Source of the DNA: an uncultured Eubacteriales bacterium
GTDB taxonomy: Bacteria > Bacillota > Clostridia > Oscillospirales > Acutalibacteraceae
Assembly: GCA_905198155.1 (NCBI GenBank)
Contig: CAJKBQ010000004.1
Location: 54,952-118,951, forward strand
Reading direction: 5' to 3'
DNA length: 64,000 nucleotides
The notes beneath the pieces were generated by a model that had not been told where the DNA came from, made no database searches, and saw only the letters and a program-made list of their open reading frames with translations. Positions 1 to 8,619 of this stretch are shown here, in pieces. A program made the translations under genes and the position numbers. The number at the start of each line of letters is the position of its first letter. Position 1 is the first letter of the stretch.

Positions 1-449
1 TTCATGCTGCCGTCCACAAACACCACGGTCGTTCCGCCGTCCGTCATGCGAATGCGGTAGCGGAAATCGTCGATCCAGCCAACGGATCGGCGGCCCAGCG
101 CAGCCTGCGCCAGCGTCTGCGCCTGCGATTCCGTGATCGACGCCATTGCATCGATGTGAACCGCCGCGACGGAACCGTCCGTCGCGAAATCCACGGTGAA
201 AAACCGGGTACTGAATTTGGTTTCCGGCGTGATAAAATCCGGCGGTATGCGGTCTGCCGGCGGGCGGTGCGCGTCGTCAAACACCGGGGACTGACCGCCG
301 TGCAGCGAAATCCGGTCAGTCAGTTCGTCCATTGCCTGATTCAGCTGGCGCGTGCTCAGTCCGAAAATCAGCCCAAAAATCGCGGCGAACACTGCAAGCA
401 GCGATGCACCGGAAATCAGAATGAATTTTTTCTGCAATTGGTAAATCAT
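1..449 (-). CDS. Sensor histidine kinase, N-terminal part (cut by window edge)
   Basis: The reading frame is open from ATG at 449 to the left edge with no stop, so only about 149 N-terminal residues are present. The protein starts MIYQLQKKF and has one clear hydrophobic segment (about residues 9-28, ISGASLLAVFAAIFGLIFGL), followed by a hydrophilic, probably extracytoplasmic stretch. The start overlaps the stop of the response regulator gene as ATGA (446-449), which is the usual coupling of a two-component pair. No kinase core lies inside the window, so the histidine kinase call rests on position, coupling and the membrane N-terminus. Confidence 0.8.
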   Translation of the reverse strand, partial: MIYQLQKKFILISGASLLAVFAAIFGLIFGLSTRQLNQAMDELTDRISLHGGQSPVFDDAHRPPADRIPPDFITPETKFSTRFFTVDFATDGSVAAVHIDAMASITESQAQTLAQAALGRRSVGWIDDFRYRIRMTDGGTTVVFVDGSM

Positions 450-1120
450 GCGCGCGCCTCCAACACATACCCCACGCCGCGCACAAACCGAATGGCGATG
501 GGCGCGCCCAATCGATCGATTTTTTTGCGAATATTGGAAATGTGTACCCACACGACGCTGGTATCCACGCTGGCATCCCAGCCCCAGATGTGCGTCATGA
601 ACGATTCTGTCCCGATCACCTGTCCCGGCCGGGTCATCAGCAGTTCCAGCACCTGAAATTCTTTCCCGCTGAGCGCCTGAACTGCGCTGCCGTACGATAA
701 TTCGTACGTGGAACGGTTGAGCGTCATATCCCGGAACGTCAGTAAGTCCGGCGTATATTGGGATTTGCGCCGCAGCATGGCACGGACGCGCGCCAGCAGT
801 TCCGCCGTGGAAAACGGCTTGGGCAGGTAGTCATCCGCTCCGGCGTCCAGCCCTTCGATGCGCTGTTCGATTTCAGTACGCGCCGTCAGAAAAAGCGTCG
901 GCGTTTCGATTCCGGTCGCGCGCAGTCGGCGCAGTACCTCCACCCCGTCCAGTCCGGGCATCATGATATCCAGCACCAGGCCGTCGTACTCGTCCGACTG
1001 CGCCATGTCCAGCGCGTCGGTGCCGGTGGAAACACCGTCCACCGCGTATTTGTTCGCTTTGAAAATGTGCAGCAGCGATTTGAGCAAGCGCGGGTCGTCC
1101 TCCGCAATCAACAACCGCAT
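446..1120 (-). CDS. OmpR/PhoB-family response regulator
   Basis: A 224-residue protein. The N-terminal receiver domain (about 1-118) has the acidic pocket (EDD near residue 7), the phospho-acceptor Asp in LVLDIMMPGLDG (about residue 51) and the conserved Lys in PKPFS (about 101). The C-terminal winged-helix DNA-binding domain (about 125-222) ends with the typical VRGVGYVLE. It should be phosphorylated by the kinase encoded immediately downstream (ATGA overlap) and regulate transcription. A strong ribosome site (AAAGGAG) precedes the ATG. The stimulus and regulon cannot be told from the sequence. Confidence 0.95.
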   Translation of the reverse strand: MRLLIAEDDPRLLKSLLHIFKANKYAVDGVSTGTDALDMAQSDEYDGLVLDIMMPGLDGVEVLRRLRATGIETPTLFLTARTEIEQRIEGLDAGADDYLPKPFSTAELLARVRAMLRRKSQYTPDLLTFRDMTLNRSTYELSYGSAVQALSGKEFQVLELLMTRPGQVIGTESFMTHIWGWDASVDTSVVWVHISNIRKKIDRLGAPIAIRFVRGVGYVLEARA

Positions 1121-1216
1121 GGGGATCGGCTCCTTTCGTGAAATGAAAGATTCTGAAAGATATCATCGCACGCCAGCCTAAATCGGCGCGAAAGAAACCG
1201 GAAAATCGCGAAAAAA

Positions 1217-2299
1217 TTACGCGAAATCTGCGATAATCCCGCCGCCCAATATCCAGTCGCCGTCCGTAAAGACCACCGACTGTCCCGGCGTGATGGCGCG
1301 CTGCGGATCGTCAAACACAACGCGCACTGTTTGGCCTGCTGCCGGTTCAATGCGGCAGGGTGCGGGCACCGCCTGGTAGCGAATGCGGGCTTCGGCGCGG
1401 ATCGGTTGGGTCAACACGTCAAACTGGATCCAATTCAGTTGCTCGGCAATCAGTTCGGACGCGTATTGGCTGCCCTCCGGCCCCAGCACCACCTGGTTTT
1501 TTTTGGCATTGATACGCGTCACATACATCGGTGCGCCGAATGAAATGCCCAGTCCTTTGCGCTGGCCGACGGTGTAGTGCGTAATGCCGCGATGGTGCCC
1601 CAGCACACGGCCGGATGCGTCCACAAAATCGCCCTCCGGCGCGGTTCTGCCGGTATATTGCGTGATAAACCGGACGTAGTTTTGGTCTTTGACAAAGCAA
1701 ATTTCTTCGCTGTCCGGCTTTTTGGCAATCGGGAGATGTGCCTGCGCCGCCAAGGCGCGCACCTGCGGCTTTTCGAGTTCGGACAGTGGGAACCGGATGT
1801 GCGACAGCTGGTGCTGCGTGAGCGTGTACAGCACATAGCTTTGGTCTTTGGCGACCGGCGACCGGCGCAGCAGCCAGCGGCCGCCGCGCTGCACCACCTG
1901 GGCATAGTGCCCGGTCGCGACGCCATCGAACCCCATGTCCAGCGCACGATCCAGCATTGCGCCGAATTTGATCGCCGGGTTACACAGGACGCACGGGTTT
2001 GGCGTGCGTCCGCGCAGATATTCGTCGGCAAACGGCTGCATCACCCGTTCGGCAAACAGCGCAGTAAAATCCATCACATAATGCGGGATACCCAGCGCGG
2101 CGCACACGGCTGCCGCATCGGCGACGTCGTCCGACGAGCCGCATCCGACGGAGGAGCCGGTCAATGCCGGATCGTCCGGACAGAGACGCAGTGTCATCCC
2201 GGCGACGTCAACGCCTTGATCCCGTAGCATGAGGGCGGCGACGGAGCTATCCACGCCGCCGCTCATCCCAACCATGATTTTTTCGCTCATATCACGCAT
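1217..2299 (-). CDS. mnmA: tRNA-specific 2-thiouridylase MnmA
   Basis: A 360-residue cytoplasmic enzyme that adds sulfur to uridine-34 of the Lys, Glu and Gln tRNAs using persulfide sulfur and ATP. The PP-loop is GMSGGVDSS near the N-terminus. The two catalytic cysteines are visible in PNPCVLCNP and SEEICFVKD, and the C-terminal beta domain is present. It is the last gene of the cysE-cysS-mnmA set. The ATG at 2299 overlaps the cysS stop by 8 bases. An in-frame ATG at 2290, giving MSEKIMVGM, is an equally good start, and neither has a strong ribosome site, which suggests translational coupling. Confidence 0.96.
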   Translation of the reverse strand: MRDMSEKIMVGMSGGVDSSVAALMLRDQGVDVAGMTLRLCPDDPALTGSSVGCGSSDDVADAAAVCAALGIPHYVMDFTALFAERVMQPFADEYLRGRTPNPCVLCNPAIKFGAMLDRALDMGFDGVATGHYAQVVQRGGRWLLRRSPVAKDQSYVLYTLTQHQLSHIRFPLSELEKPQVRALAAQAHLPIAKKPDSEEICFVKDQNYVRFITQYTGRTAPEGDFVDASGRVLGHHRGITHYTVGQRKGLGISFGAPMYVTRINAKKNQVVLGPEGSQYASELIAEQLNWIQFDVLTQPIRAEARIRYQAVPAPCRIEPAAGQTVRVVFDDPQRAITPGQSVVFTDGDWILGGGIIADFA

Positions 2300-3713
2300 T
2301 CACCGACCATTTGGTGCCTTGCGGCGTATCCGTCAGCGTGATGCCCTTTTGTTTCAGCTCGTCGCGGATGCGATCGGCCTCGGCGTAATTTTTCGCCTTC
2401 TTGGCGGCGGCACGCGCGGCAATTTGTTCCGCGACATACGATTCCAGTGCGTCGTCGGCTTTCGGCGTTTCATCCGCCGTTTGCAATGCATTGGCGCCCT
2501 CGATCAGGTTCAGGGACAGTACGCGGTCAAAATCTGCGATCAGCGCCAGCTTCGTCGCATCGTTGGTGTCCGCTTTCAGCACGTCGTACAATGCGGTCAC
2601 GGCCAGCGACGTGTTGAGGTCATTGTCGAGCGCATCGGTAAAATCTTTTTTCAGCGCGGCAAACGCGGCTTCATCCACATCGCCGTCATTTTTCAGCGCA
2701 GCAATGCGGCTCAGCAATTTCTGATACGCCTGCGCGGCATTGTCCAGCGTATCGTACGAAAAGACCAGCGTTTTGCGGTAATGCGATTGGAGGCAGAACA
2801 GCCGGTACACCAGCGGGTTGTATCCTTTCGATTCCAGCAGCGATACCGTCAGGAACTCACCCTTCGACTTACTCATTTTGCCGTCGTTGGTGTTGAGGTG
2901 ATGCACATGGAACCAGAAATTGCACCATTTGTGACCGGTGTACGCTTCCGACTGGGCAATTTCGTTGGTATGATGCGGAAACGCATTGTCGATGCCGCCG
3001 CAGTGGATGTCGAGCCGGTCGCCGAGGTGCTTCATACTGATGCACGAGCACTCGATGTGCCAACCCGGATATCCCACGCCCCACGGCGAGTCCCATTTCA
3101 GTTCCTGGTCTTCAAATTTGGATTTGGTGAACCACAGCACAAAGTCGCATTTATTGCGCTTGTTGCCGTCCTCTTCGACGCCGTCACGGACGCCGACAGC
3201 CAAATCCTCTTGGTCGTGTTTGTTGAACACATAGTACTCTTTCAGTTTGGACGTGTCGAAATAGATATTGCCGCCGGCTTCGTACGCGTAACCTTTTTGC
3301 AGCAGCACCTGGATCATGTCGATGAATCGGTCGATGCAGTTCGTCGCCGGTTCCACCACGTCCGGGCGTTTGATATTCAGCTTTGCGCAGTCTGAGAAAA
3401 AAGCATCGGTGTAAAACTGTGCAATCTCCATGACGGTTTTGTGCTCCCGGCGCGCGCCTTTGAGCATTTTGTCCTCACCGGTATCGGCATCGCTGGTCAA
3501 GTGACCCACATCGGTGATGTTCATCACGCGCTTCACGTCGTACCCTTGATACCGAAGGTATTTTTCCAGCACATCTTCCATGATGTAGCTGCGCAGGTTG
3601 CCGATGTGCGCGTAGTGATACACCGTGGGGCCGCAGGTATACATTTTGACCTTGCCCGGCTCGTTGGGAACAAATTCATCTTTGGTGCGCGTTAAGCTGT
3701 TATACAATTTCAT
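2292..3713 (-). CDS. cysS: Cysteinyl-tRNA synthetase
   Basis: A 473-residue class I aminoacyl-tRNA synthetase that charges tRNA-Cys with cysteine. Visible signatures are the zinc-site start TCGPTVYHYAHIGN containing the HIGH-type motif (HIGN), further Cys/His zinc ligands in WHIECSC, and KMSKSKGE as the KMSKS loop. The C-terminal helical anticodon-binding domain follows. Length matches the family. It lies 19 bases downstream of cysE, and the pair sits behind a cysteine T-box, so supply and use of cysteine should respond to the same signal. Confidence 0.98.
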   Translation of the reverse strand: MKLYNSLTRTKDEFVPNEPGKVKMYTCGPTVYHYAHIGNLRSYIMEDVLEKYLRYQGYDVKRVMNITDVGHLTSDADTGEDKMLKGARREHKTVMEIAQFYTDAFFSDCAKLNIKRPDVVEPATNCIDRFIDMIQVLLQKGYAYEAGGNIYFDTSKLKEYYVFNKHDQEDLAVGVRDGVEEDGNKRNKCDFVLWFTKSKFEDQELKWDSPWGVGYPGWHIECSCISMKHLGDRLDIHCGGIDNAFPHHTNEIAQSEAYTGHKWCNFWFHVHHLNTNDGKMSKSKGEFLTVSLLESKGYNPLVYRLFCLQSHYRKTLVFSYDTLDNAAQAYQKLLSRIAALKNDGDVDEAAFAALKKDFTDALDNDLNTSLAVTALYDVLKADTNDATKLALIADFDRVLSLNLIEGANALQTADETPKADDALESYVAEQIAARAAAKKAKNYAEADRIRDELKQKGITLTDTPQGTKWSVNA

Positions 3714-3732
3714 TTTTGAAAACTTCCTTTCA

Positions 3733-4398
3733 TTAAACGGGGATTTCTTCCGTATTGGATTTTTCTGCTTTTTTCAGCGTGTCGATTTCCTGTTGCATTG
3801 CCGTAATCTGGTGATGCATTCGCACCAATTCCTGGGTAATCGGGTCGGTAATATGAATTTGATCCAGCAGGCCGACTTTTTCGCCATTGACGCGGGCGAT
3901 GCGCGCCGGAACGCCAACGGCTGTTGCATTGGCCGGCACTTCGCTCAGAACCACCGCACCGGCGGCGATCCGCGCATGGTCGCCGATTTTGAACGGGCCG
4001 AGCACCTTTGCGCCGGATCCAACCATCACATAGTTGCCCAGCGTGGGGTGACGTTTGCCAACGTCTTTGCCGGTACCTCCGAGCGTCACGTTTTGGTACA
4101 GCGTGCAGTAATCGCCAATTTCCGTCGTTTCGCCGATCACAACGCCCATCCCGTGGTCAATAAACAAGCCTTTGCCAATCGTCGCGCCGGGATGAATCTC
4201 GATCCCGGTACGGTGGCGGCAGCGTTGGGAGATCCAGCGTGCGATAAATTTCATGTTGTGCCGGAAAAACCAGTTGGCATACCGGTGCGACCGCACCGCG
4301 CGGAATCCGGAGTACAAAAAGTACACTTCCAGCCGCGACCGTGCGGCCGGGTCGCGTTCCATGATGGAGTCCAGCTCTGCTTTGAGTTTGTCAAACAT
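3733..4398 (-). CDS. cysE: Serine O-acetyltransferase
   Basis: A 221-residue enzyme that makes O-acetylserine from serine and acetyl-CoA, the first committed step of cysteine synthesis. The N-terminal helical region is followed by a left-handed beta-helix of hexapeptide repeats (about 65-170), containing IHPGATIGKGLFIDHG, VVIGETTEIGD and the active-site loop VTLGGTGKD. The C-terminal 40 residues are charged and coiled-coil-like. A GGAGG site stands 8 bases before the ATG. It is the first gene after the T-box leader at about 4436-4700. Confidence 0.97.
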   Translation of the reverse strand: MFDKLKAELDSIMERDPAARSRLEVYFLYSGFRAVRSHRYANWFFRHNMKFIARWISQRCRHRTGIEIHPGATIGKGLFIDHGMGVVIGETTEIGDYCTLYQNVTLGGTGKDVGKRHPTLGNYVMVGSGAKVLGPFKIGDHARIAAGAVVLSEVPANATAVGVPARIARVNGEKVGLLDQIHITDPITQELVRMHHQITAMQQEIDTLKKAEKSNTEEIPV

Positions 4399-4435
4399 TC
4401 CATTAACCTCCTAAGTTTACGGCGAGCCCTGTCAT

Positions 4436-4700
4436 CGCAGCAAAAACGCCGCCCCGTCCCAACCCCGCACAGGGGCCGAAGGACGGAGGCGGCAATCGCG
4501 GTTCCACTCCGATTTTGTGACTCGTTGGGCCGATAACGGGGCCGATTCCGCGCCGGGATACTGCGCGCGGTCTGCGCGGTTCCCCCGACGAGCTGGCGGG
4601 TGCATTTCACTTTTCCGGCCGCAAACTGCTCGCACCATGTGCAGTTCTCTCTGAGCGGCCCGCAAATAAAGCTACTTCTCCCGGTAAACGCCGATGCATT
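4436..4700 (-). promoter_or_regulatory. Cysteine T-box leader of the cysE-cysS-mnmA operon
   Basis: Read on the minus strand, this 350-base non-coding stretch (4399-4749) shows the T-box signature GGAGTGGAACCGCG (4510-4497), matching the conserved AGGGTGGNACCGCG block. It is followed by a GC-rich hairpin (arms about 4493-4481 and 4459-4446) and a T run (about 4446-4442), which is an intrinsic terminator. The upstream Stem I carries an AGAGAG element near 4649. In the specifier loop, GAA-A-TGC places a UGC codon (4604-4602), i.e. cysteine. Uncharged tRNA-Cys should favour the antiterminator and allow cysE and cysS expression. Confidence 0.93.
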
Positions 4701-4717
4701 GCTTGGATGCTTATTCT

Positions 4718-4723
4718 ATTATA
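4718..4723 (-). promoter_or_regulatory. -10 element of the T-box/cysE promoter
   Basis: TATAAT on the minus strand just upstream of the T-box Stem I, with TG directly before it. No good -35 is seen at the usual spacing; the hexamer 17 bases upstream is GTGCAA. The site lies immediately downstream of the pgsA stop codon. Confidence 0.6.
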
Positions 4724-4749
4724 CATCAACCGATGCAAAATTGCACCTG

Positions 4750-5316
4750 TTATTTTGCAGGATTCAAAAACTTTTTATTTTGCAGCAAGTAGACAATTCC
4801 GGAGATCACCGTAAGCGCCACGCTGACCCAAATCAGCACTGCGCACAGCGGGTTCATCCACACGCCGCCGTCGATCCAGCGCCATGCATCGCACTGACGC
4901 AGCGCCATCACCAGGATCGTCACCGTCATCTGGCTGGCGGTCTTAACTTTGCCCCAATAATTAGCTGCAATCACCGTACCCTCGCCGACGGCCACCAGCC
5001 GCAGCGACGTGACGGTAAATTCCCGCGCCAAAATCAGGATCACCGCCCATGCACTGCAAATACCCAGCTGCACAAACGCCGTGTATGCCGCGCAGATCAG
5101 CAGCTTATCGGCAATGGGATCCATAAATTTCCCGAAATTTGTGACCAGATTGTACTTGCGGGCGATTTTGCCGTCCAGCAGATCGGTCAGCGATGCGACG
5201 GAAAAAATCAGCAGCGCGTACAGGTCGTGATTCGGCAGCGACTCCCACAGCAAAAATGCAACAAACACCGGAACCAGCAAAATCCGCAGCAGCGTCAATT
5301 TATTCGGCAGATTCAT
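4750..5316 (-). CDS. pgsA: CDP-diacylglycerol-glycerol-3-phosphate 3-phosphatidyltransferase
   Basis: A 188-residue integral membrane enzyme making phosphatidylglycerophosphate for phosphatidylglycerol synthesis. The CDP-alcohol phosphotransferase motif DGxxAR-x8-Gx3Dx3D is present as DGKIARKYN...GKFMDPIAD (about residues 55-80). Several hydrophobic helices cover the rest. I chose the ATG at 5316 (MNLPNKLTLLRI), which matches the usual N-terminus of the family and is preceded by AAAGGA. The upstream ATG at 5343 would add nine unlikely residues. It follows rimO by 36 bases. Confidence 0.94.
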   Translation of the reverse strand: MNLPNKLTLLRILLVPVFVAFLLWESLPNHDLYALLIFSVASLTDLLDGKIARKYNLVTNFGKFMDPIADKLLICAAYTAFVQLGICSAWAVILILAREFTVTSLRLVAVGEGTVIAANYWGKVKTASQMTVTILVMALRQCDAWRWIDGGVWMNPLCAVLIWVSVALTVISGIVYLLQNKKFLNPAK

Positions 5317-5352
5317 CGTTTGTAACCGTTCCTTTCTATGCAAATCCCGTAC

Positions 5353-6699
5353 TCAGGAATTGGTTTCGCGCGCCGTCAGTTCCCCGATCAGGTCGCCGTC
5401 CAACGTATCTGTCACGCGAACCGTGACCAGTTCTCCGGCGTTGAGCGAATGCGTTTTGGCGGTAAAGAAGATTTTGCCGTCCACTTCCGGCGCATCGGCC
5501 GGCGTGCGGCCGAAAAAGCTGGACGCATAGCGGTCGTAGCCCTCGACCAGCACCTGCACGGTCGATCCGACTTTTTGCTCCGCGCCTTCCGCCATAATCG
5601 TCATTTGCAGCTCCATGATGTTTTCCTGGCGCTGCTGCTTGACCGATTCGGCCAACTGATCGGGCAATCGTGCAGCCGGAGTGCCGTCCTCGGCGGAATA
5701 AGCAAAGCAGCCCAGCCGGTCAAACCGGACGTCGCGCACAAACTCCGCCAGCTCGGTAAACTGCGCCTCGGTCTCGCCGGGGAACCCGACCATCACCGTG
5801 GTGCGCAGCGTCACTCCGGGAATCCGGTCGCGCAGCTTTTGAATCAGCGCCGTCAGCGACGCACGGTCGCCGAAGCGATTCATCCGGCGCAGCACCTGCG
5901 CGTCGCAATGCTGCAACGGGATATCAATATATTTGACCACTTTCGGTTCGCTTGCAATCGCATCGATCACGTCGTCCGTCAGCCGGTCGGGATAGAGATA
6001 CAGCACGCGAATCCAGCGCAGGCCGTCGATCTCCCCCAGCCGGTGCAGCAATTCTGCCAGCCGCGGCGCACCGTACAAATCCACGCCGTACTGCGTGGTA
6101 TCCTGCGCGATGATGTTCAGTTCGCGCACGCCGTTTTTCGCCAAGTGCGCCGCTTCCGCCACCAATTCTTCGATCGGACGGCTGCGGAATGCGCCGCGAA
6201 TCATCGGAATCGCGCAATAGGTACATCGGTTGTCGCAGCCTTCCGCAATTTTGAGGTAGGACGTGTAGTACGGCGTCGTCTGGACGCGTTCGCCGCACAG
6301 CGGGAGCGCTTCTTTCGGCGGAAAAATCTCCGGCGCCGCTCCGTCCAGCACCTGCTGCACCAGTTCGACGATCTCGCCATTGGCGCCGATCCCGATCACG
6401 GCGTCCACTTCGGGGATTTCGCGGCGGATTTCCGTACGATACCGCTCCGCCAGGCAGCCCGTGACCAAAATGGCGCGAATGCGGCCTTCTTTTTTTAGCT
6501 GCACCAATTCCAGAATTTCTTCAATCGCTTCTTTTTTGGCATCGTCGATAAATCCACACGTGTTAACGATTGCGACATCCGCCATCCCGGCCTCTTCGAC
6601 CAGCTTGTACCCGGCCGCTTGCAGCTTGCCCATCATCACTTCCGCGTCCACGCGGTTTTTGGCGCAGCCCAAACTGACCAGTCCGATTTTGATTGCCAT
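5353..6699 (-). CDS. rimO: Ribosomal protein uS12 methylthiotransferase RimO
   Basis: A 448-residue radical-SAM enzyme that methylthiolates an Asp of ribosomal protein uS12. The N-terminal cluster-binding domain begins MAIKIGLVSLGCAKN and continues with NTCGFIDDAKKEAIEEI. The radical-SAM CxxxCxxC is CDNRCTYC, and a TRAM-type RNA-binding domain closes the protein. The ATG at 6699 is chosen because the family starts exactly there and AAAGGA lies upstream. The longer open frame to 6948 runs inside recX and is not coding. It begins 4 bases after the recX stop. Confidence 0.95.
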   Translation of the reverse strand: MAIKIGLVSLGCAKNRVDAEVMMGKLQAAGYKLVEEAGMADVAIVNTCGFIDDAKKEAIEEILELVQLKKEGRIRAILVTGCLAERYRTEIRREIPEVDAVIGIGANGEIVELVQQVLDGAAPEIFPPKEALPLCGERVQTTPYYTSYLKIAEGCDNRCTYCAIPMIRGAFRSRPIEELVAEAAHLAKNGVRELNIIAQDTTQYGVDLYGAPRLAELLHRLGEIDGLRWIRVLYLYPDRLTDDVIDAIASEPKVVKYIDIPLQHCDAQVLRRMNRFGDRASLTALIQKLRDRIPGVTLRTTVMVGFPGETEAQFTELAEFVRDVRFDRLGCFAYSAEDGTPAARLPDQLAESVKQQRQENIMELQMTIMAEGAEQKVGSTVQVLVEGYDRYASSFFGRTPADAPEVDGKIFFTAKTHSLNAGELVTVRVTDTLDGDLIGELTARETNS

Positions 6700-6703
6700 A
6701 TTC

Positions 6704-7354
6704 TTAATCGAATCCTTTCGTTTCCTCGTCGTCCCAATCCGGCGTCTCGCTGCGTTGAAGTGCAGCGCGGATATCGTCCCAGCGGTAGCCCATGCGTTGA
6801 AGCGCGGCCACTGTGCGCCGGCGGCCTTTTTCGTCGCCGTATTTCCCGGAAAATTTTGTGCGCAGCAGCGCATCGATGGCCTTGGCCGGATCCGGCGCAT
6901 ATTCTGCCGCCGCATCCGCGGCCGCCTGCTGCGCCAAATCCCGGTCAATGCCGCGGTGCCGCAGTTCCTGCACGATCCGCATCGTGGAAAAATGCCGGAG
7001 CCGGATCAATTCCGCCGCATAGCGGTGCGCATAGTCTGCATCATCCACCAAACCCAGTTCCTGCGCGCGGACGATGGCCGCGTCAATTGCCGCGGGGGAA
7101 TGCGCCGTCCGCATTTTCTCCCGCAGCATCCCGCTGGTGTAGCTGCGGCGTTCGAGCAGCCAAAACGCATAGCTTTTGGCACGCGCAATGTCCGATTCGG
7201 CGCAAAGGGTCGTCCATTCGTCGTCAGTCATCTCATCCCCCGGACGAACACGCAGCCGAACGGCTGTCTCGTAATCCACTTGCCCGGCCGACTGGCCGTC
7301 GAGGTAGATTTCCACCATCGACTTGCGCCGCGGCTCCATCGCGGTCACAAGCAT
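6704..7354 (-). CDS. recX: Recombination regulator RecX
   Basis: A 216-residue small helical protein of the RecX family, which binds RecA filaments and modulates them. Characteristic features are the three-helix repeats, e.g. SYAFWLLERRSYTSGMLREKM and LVDDADYAHRYAAELI. The start codon overlaps the recA stop by one base (TGATG at 7356-7352), so translation is probably coupled to recA. An internal ATG at 7339 is a possible alternative start. Confidence 0.93.
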   Translation of the reverse strand: MLVTAMEPRRKSMVEIYLDGQSAGQVDYETAVRLRVRPGDEMTDDEWTTLCAESDIARAKSYAFWLLERRSYTSGMLREKMRTAHSPAAIDAAIVRAQELGLVDDADYAHRYAAELIRLRHFSTMRIVQELRHRGIDRDLAQQAAADAAAEYAPDPAKAIDALLRTKFSGKYGDEKGRRRTVAALQRMGYRWDDIRAALQRSETPDWDDEETKGFD

Positions 7355-8484
7355 CAGTCGTCCACCGAGATGTCAATATTGGTTTTCGCAACCGCCGAAC
7401 GCGCCGGTTTGCGTGCTGCCGGTTTTTCGGCGGGCGCTTCCGCAGACGCCTCGGCCGCAGCCGACGGCTCCGCCGCAGCCAGCTGATTCTCCGAAGTACC
7501 TTTCAGCTTGGCCATCAATTTGTGCTCGATTTCAGACGAAATTTCGGGATGTTCTTTCAGGTAATTGCGCGCATTGTCGCGGCCCTGACCCAGCCGGGTC
7601 TCGCCGTACGAAAACCATGCGCCGCCTTTGGTGACGATATCGTATTTTGCAGCCAAATCCAGCAGTTCGCCCAGCCGGTTGATGCCGGTGCCGTACATAA
7701 TGTCAAATTCCGCCTCGCGGTACGGCGGTGCAACTTTATTTTTCACCACTTTGGCGCGCGTGTGCGACCCGATGATCTCGGAACCGTTTTTGATCGATTC
7801 CTGCTTGCGGATATCGATGCGCACCGATGCGTAATATTTCAGCGCGTTGCCGCCGGTCGTCACTTCGGGGTTGCCGTAGACCACACCGACTTTCAGGCGC
7901 AGCTGGTTGATGAAAATCACCACGCAGTTCGACCGCGAGATGGCGCCGGCCAGCTTGCGCATGGCCTGGCTCATCAGGCGTGCGTGCAGCCCCATGTGCG
8001 AATCGCCCATTTCGCCTTCGATTTCCGCGCGCGGCACCAGCGCCGCCACAGAGTCCACGACGATCACGTCCACCGCGCTGGAATTGGCCAGCGCCTCAGT
8101 GATTTCGAGCGCCGATTCACCGGTATCCGGCTGCGACACCAGCAGTGCATCCACGTCCACGCCCAGCGCGCGCGCATAAACGGGATCCAGCGCGTGTTCC
8201 ACGTCGATGAATGCCGCCGTACCGCCGTTCTTCTGGCCTTCGGCAATGCAGTGCAGCGCCAGCGTCGTCTTGCCGGACGACTCCGGCCCATAAATTTCGA
8301 CGATTCGACCGCGCGGGAGGCCGCCGATGCCCAGCGCCAGGTCCAACGTCAACGATCCGGTCGGGATGGCTTCCACTTCCATCGTCCGGTTGTCGCCTAA
8401 TTTCATGATGGAATCTTTACCGAACCGCTTTTCAATTGCGTCCAGTGCATTCTTGAGAGCCTTTTGTTTTTCTTCGTTTAGCAT
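7354..8484 (-). CDS. recA: Recombinase RecA
   Basis: A 376-residue DNA-dependent ATPase for homologous recombination and the SOS response. Walker A is GPESSGKTT; the FINQLRLKVGVVYGNPEVTTGG block covers the L2 loop and DNA-binding region. The C-terminus ends in an Ala/Glu/Pro-rich tail of about 35 residues rather than the short acidic tail of many RecAs. A good promoter lies upstream (TTGATT-17-TATAAT at 8576-8548). I searched the leader for a Gram-positive SOS box (GAAC-N4-GTTC) and saw none. Confidence 0.98.
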   Translation of the reverse strand: MLNEEKQKALKNALDAIEKRFGKDSIMKLGDNRTMEVEAIPTGSLTLDLALGIGGLPRGRIVEIYGPESSGKTTLALHCIAEGQKNGGTAAFIDVEHALDPVYARALGVDVDALLVSQPDTGESALEITEALANSSAVDVIVVDSVAALVPRAEIEGEMGDSHMGLHARLMSQAMRKLAGAISRSNCVVIFINQLRLKVGVVYGNPEVTTGGNALKYYASVRIDIRKQESIKNGSEIIGSHTRAKVVKNKVAPPYREAEFDIMYGTGINRLGELLDLAAKYDIVTKGGAWFSYGETRLGQGRDNARNYLKEHPEISSEIEHKLMAKLKGTSENQLAAAEPSAAAEASAEAPAEKPAARKPARSAVAKTNIDISVDD

Positions 8485-8547
8485 AATCGTGTCGCACCCT
8501 TTCCGGTGATGATGGATTGAAATTCAAAAAAAGAAACGCTGTATATC

Positions 8548-8576
8548 ATTATAGCGGATTTGCGCCGAAAAATCAA
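8548..8576 (-). promoter_or_regulatory. recA promoter
   Basis: On the minus strand, TTGATT (8576-8571) and TATAAT (8553-8548) are separated by 17 bases, a near-consensus vegetative promoter about 65 bases upstream of the recA ATG. A 9-bp inverted repeat (AATTTGCAA / TTGCAAATT, 8582-8612) stands immediately upstream of the -35. Confidence 0.75.
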
Positions 8577-8619
8577 TATGCAATTTGCAAAGTTCCGTAA
8601 TCCTTGCAAATTTTTCGGA

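Noticed and set aside
1121..1216. Possible terminator between mnmA and the response regulator
   Set aside because: No stable hairpin with a T run is visible in this 96-base gap; I see nothing else in it.
6700..6948. 83-residue N-terminal extension of rimO
   Set aside because: It lies wholly inside recX in another frame; RimO proteins begin at the downstream ATG.
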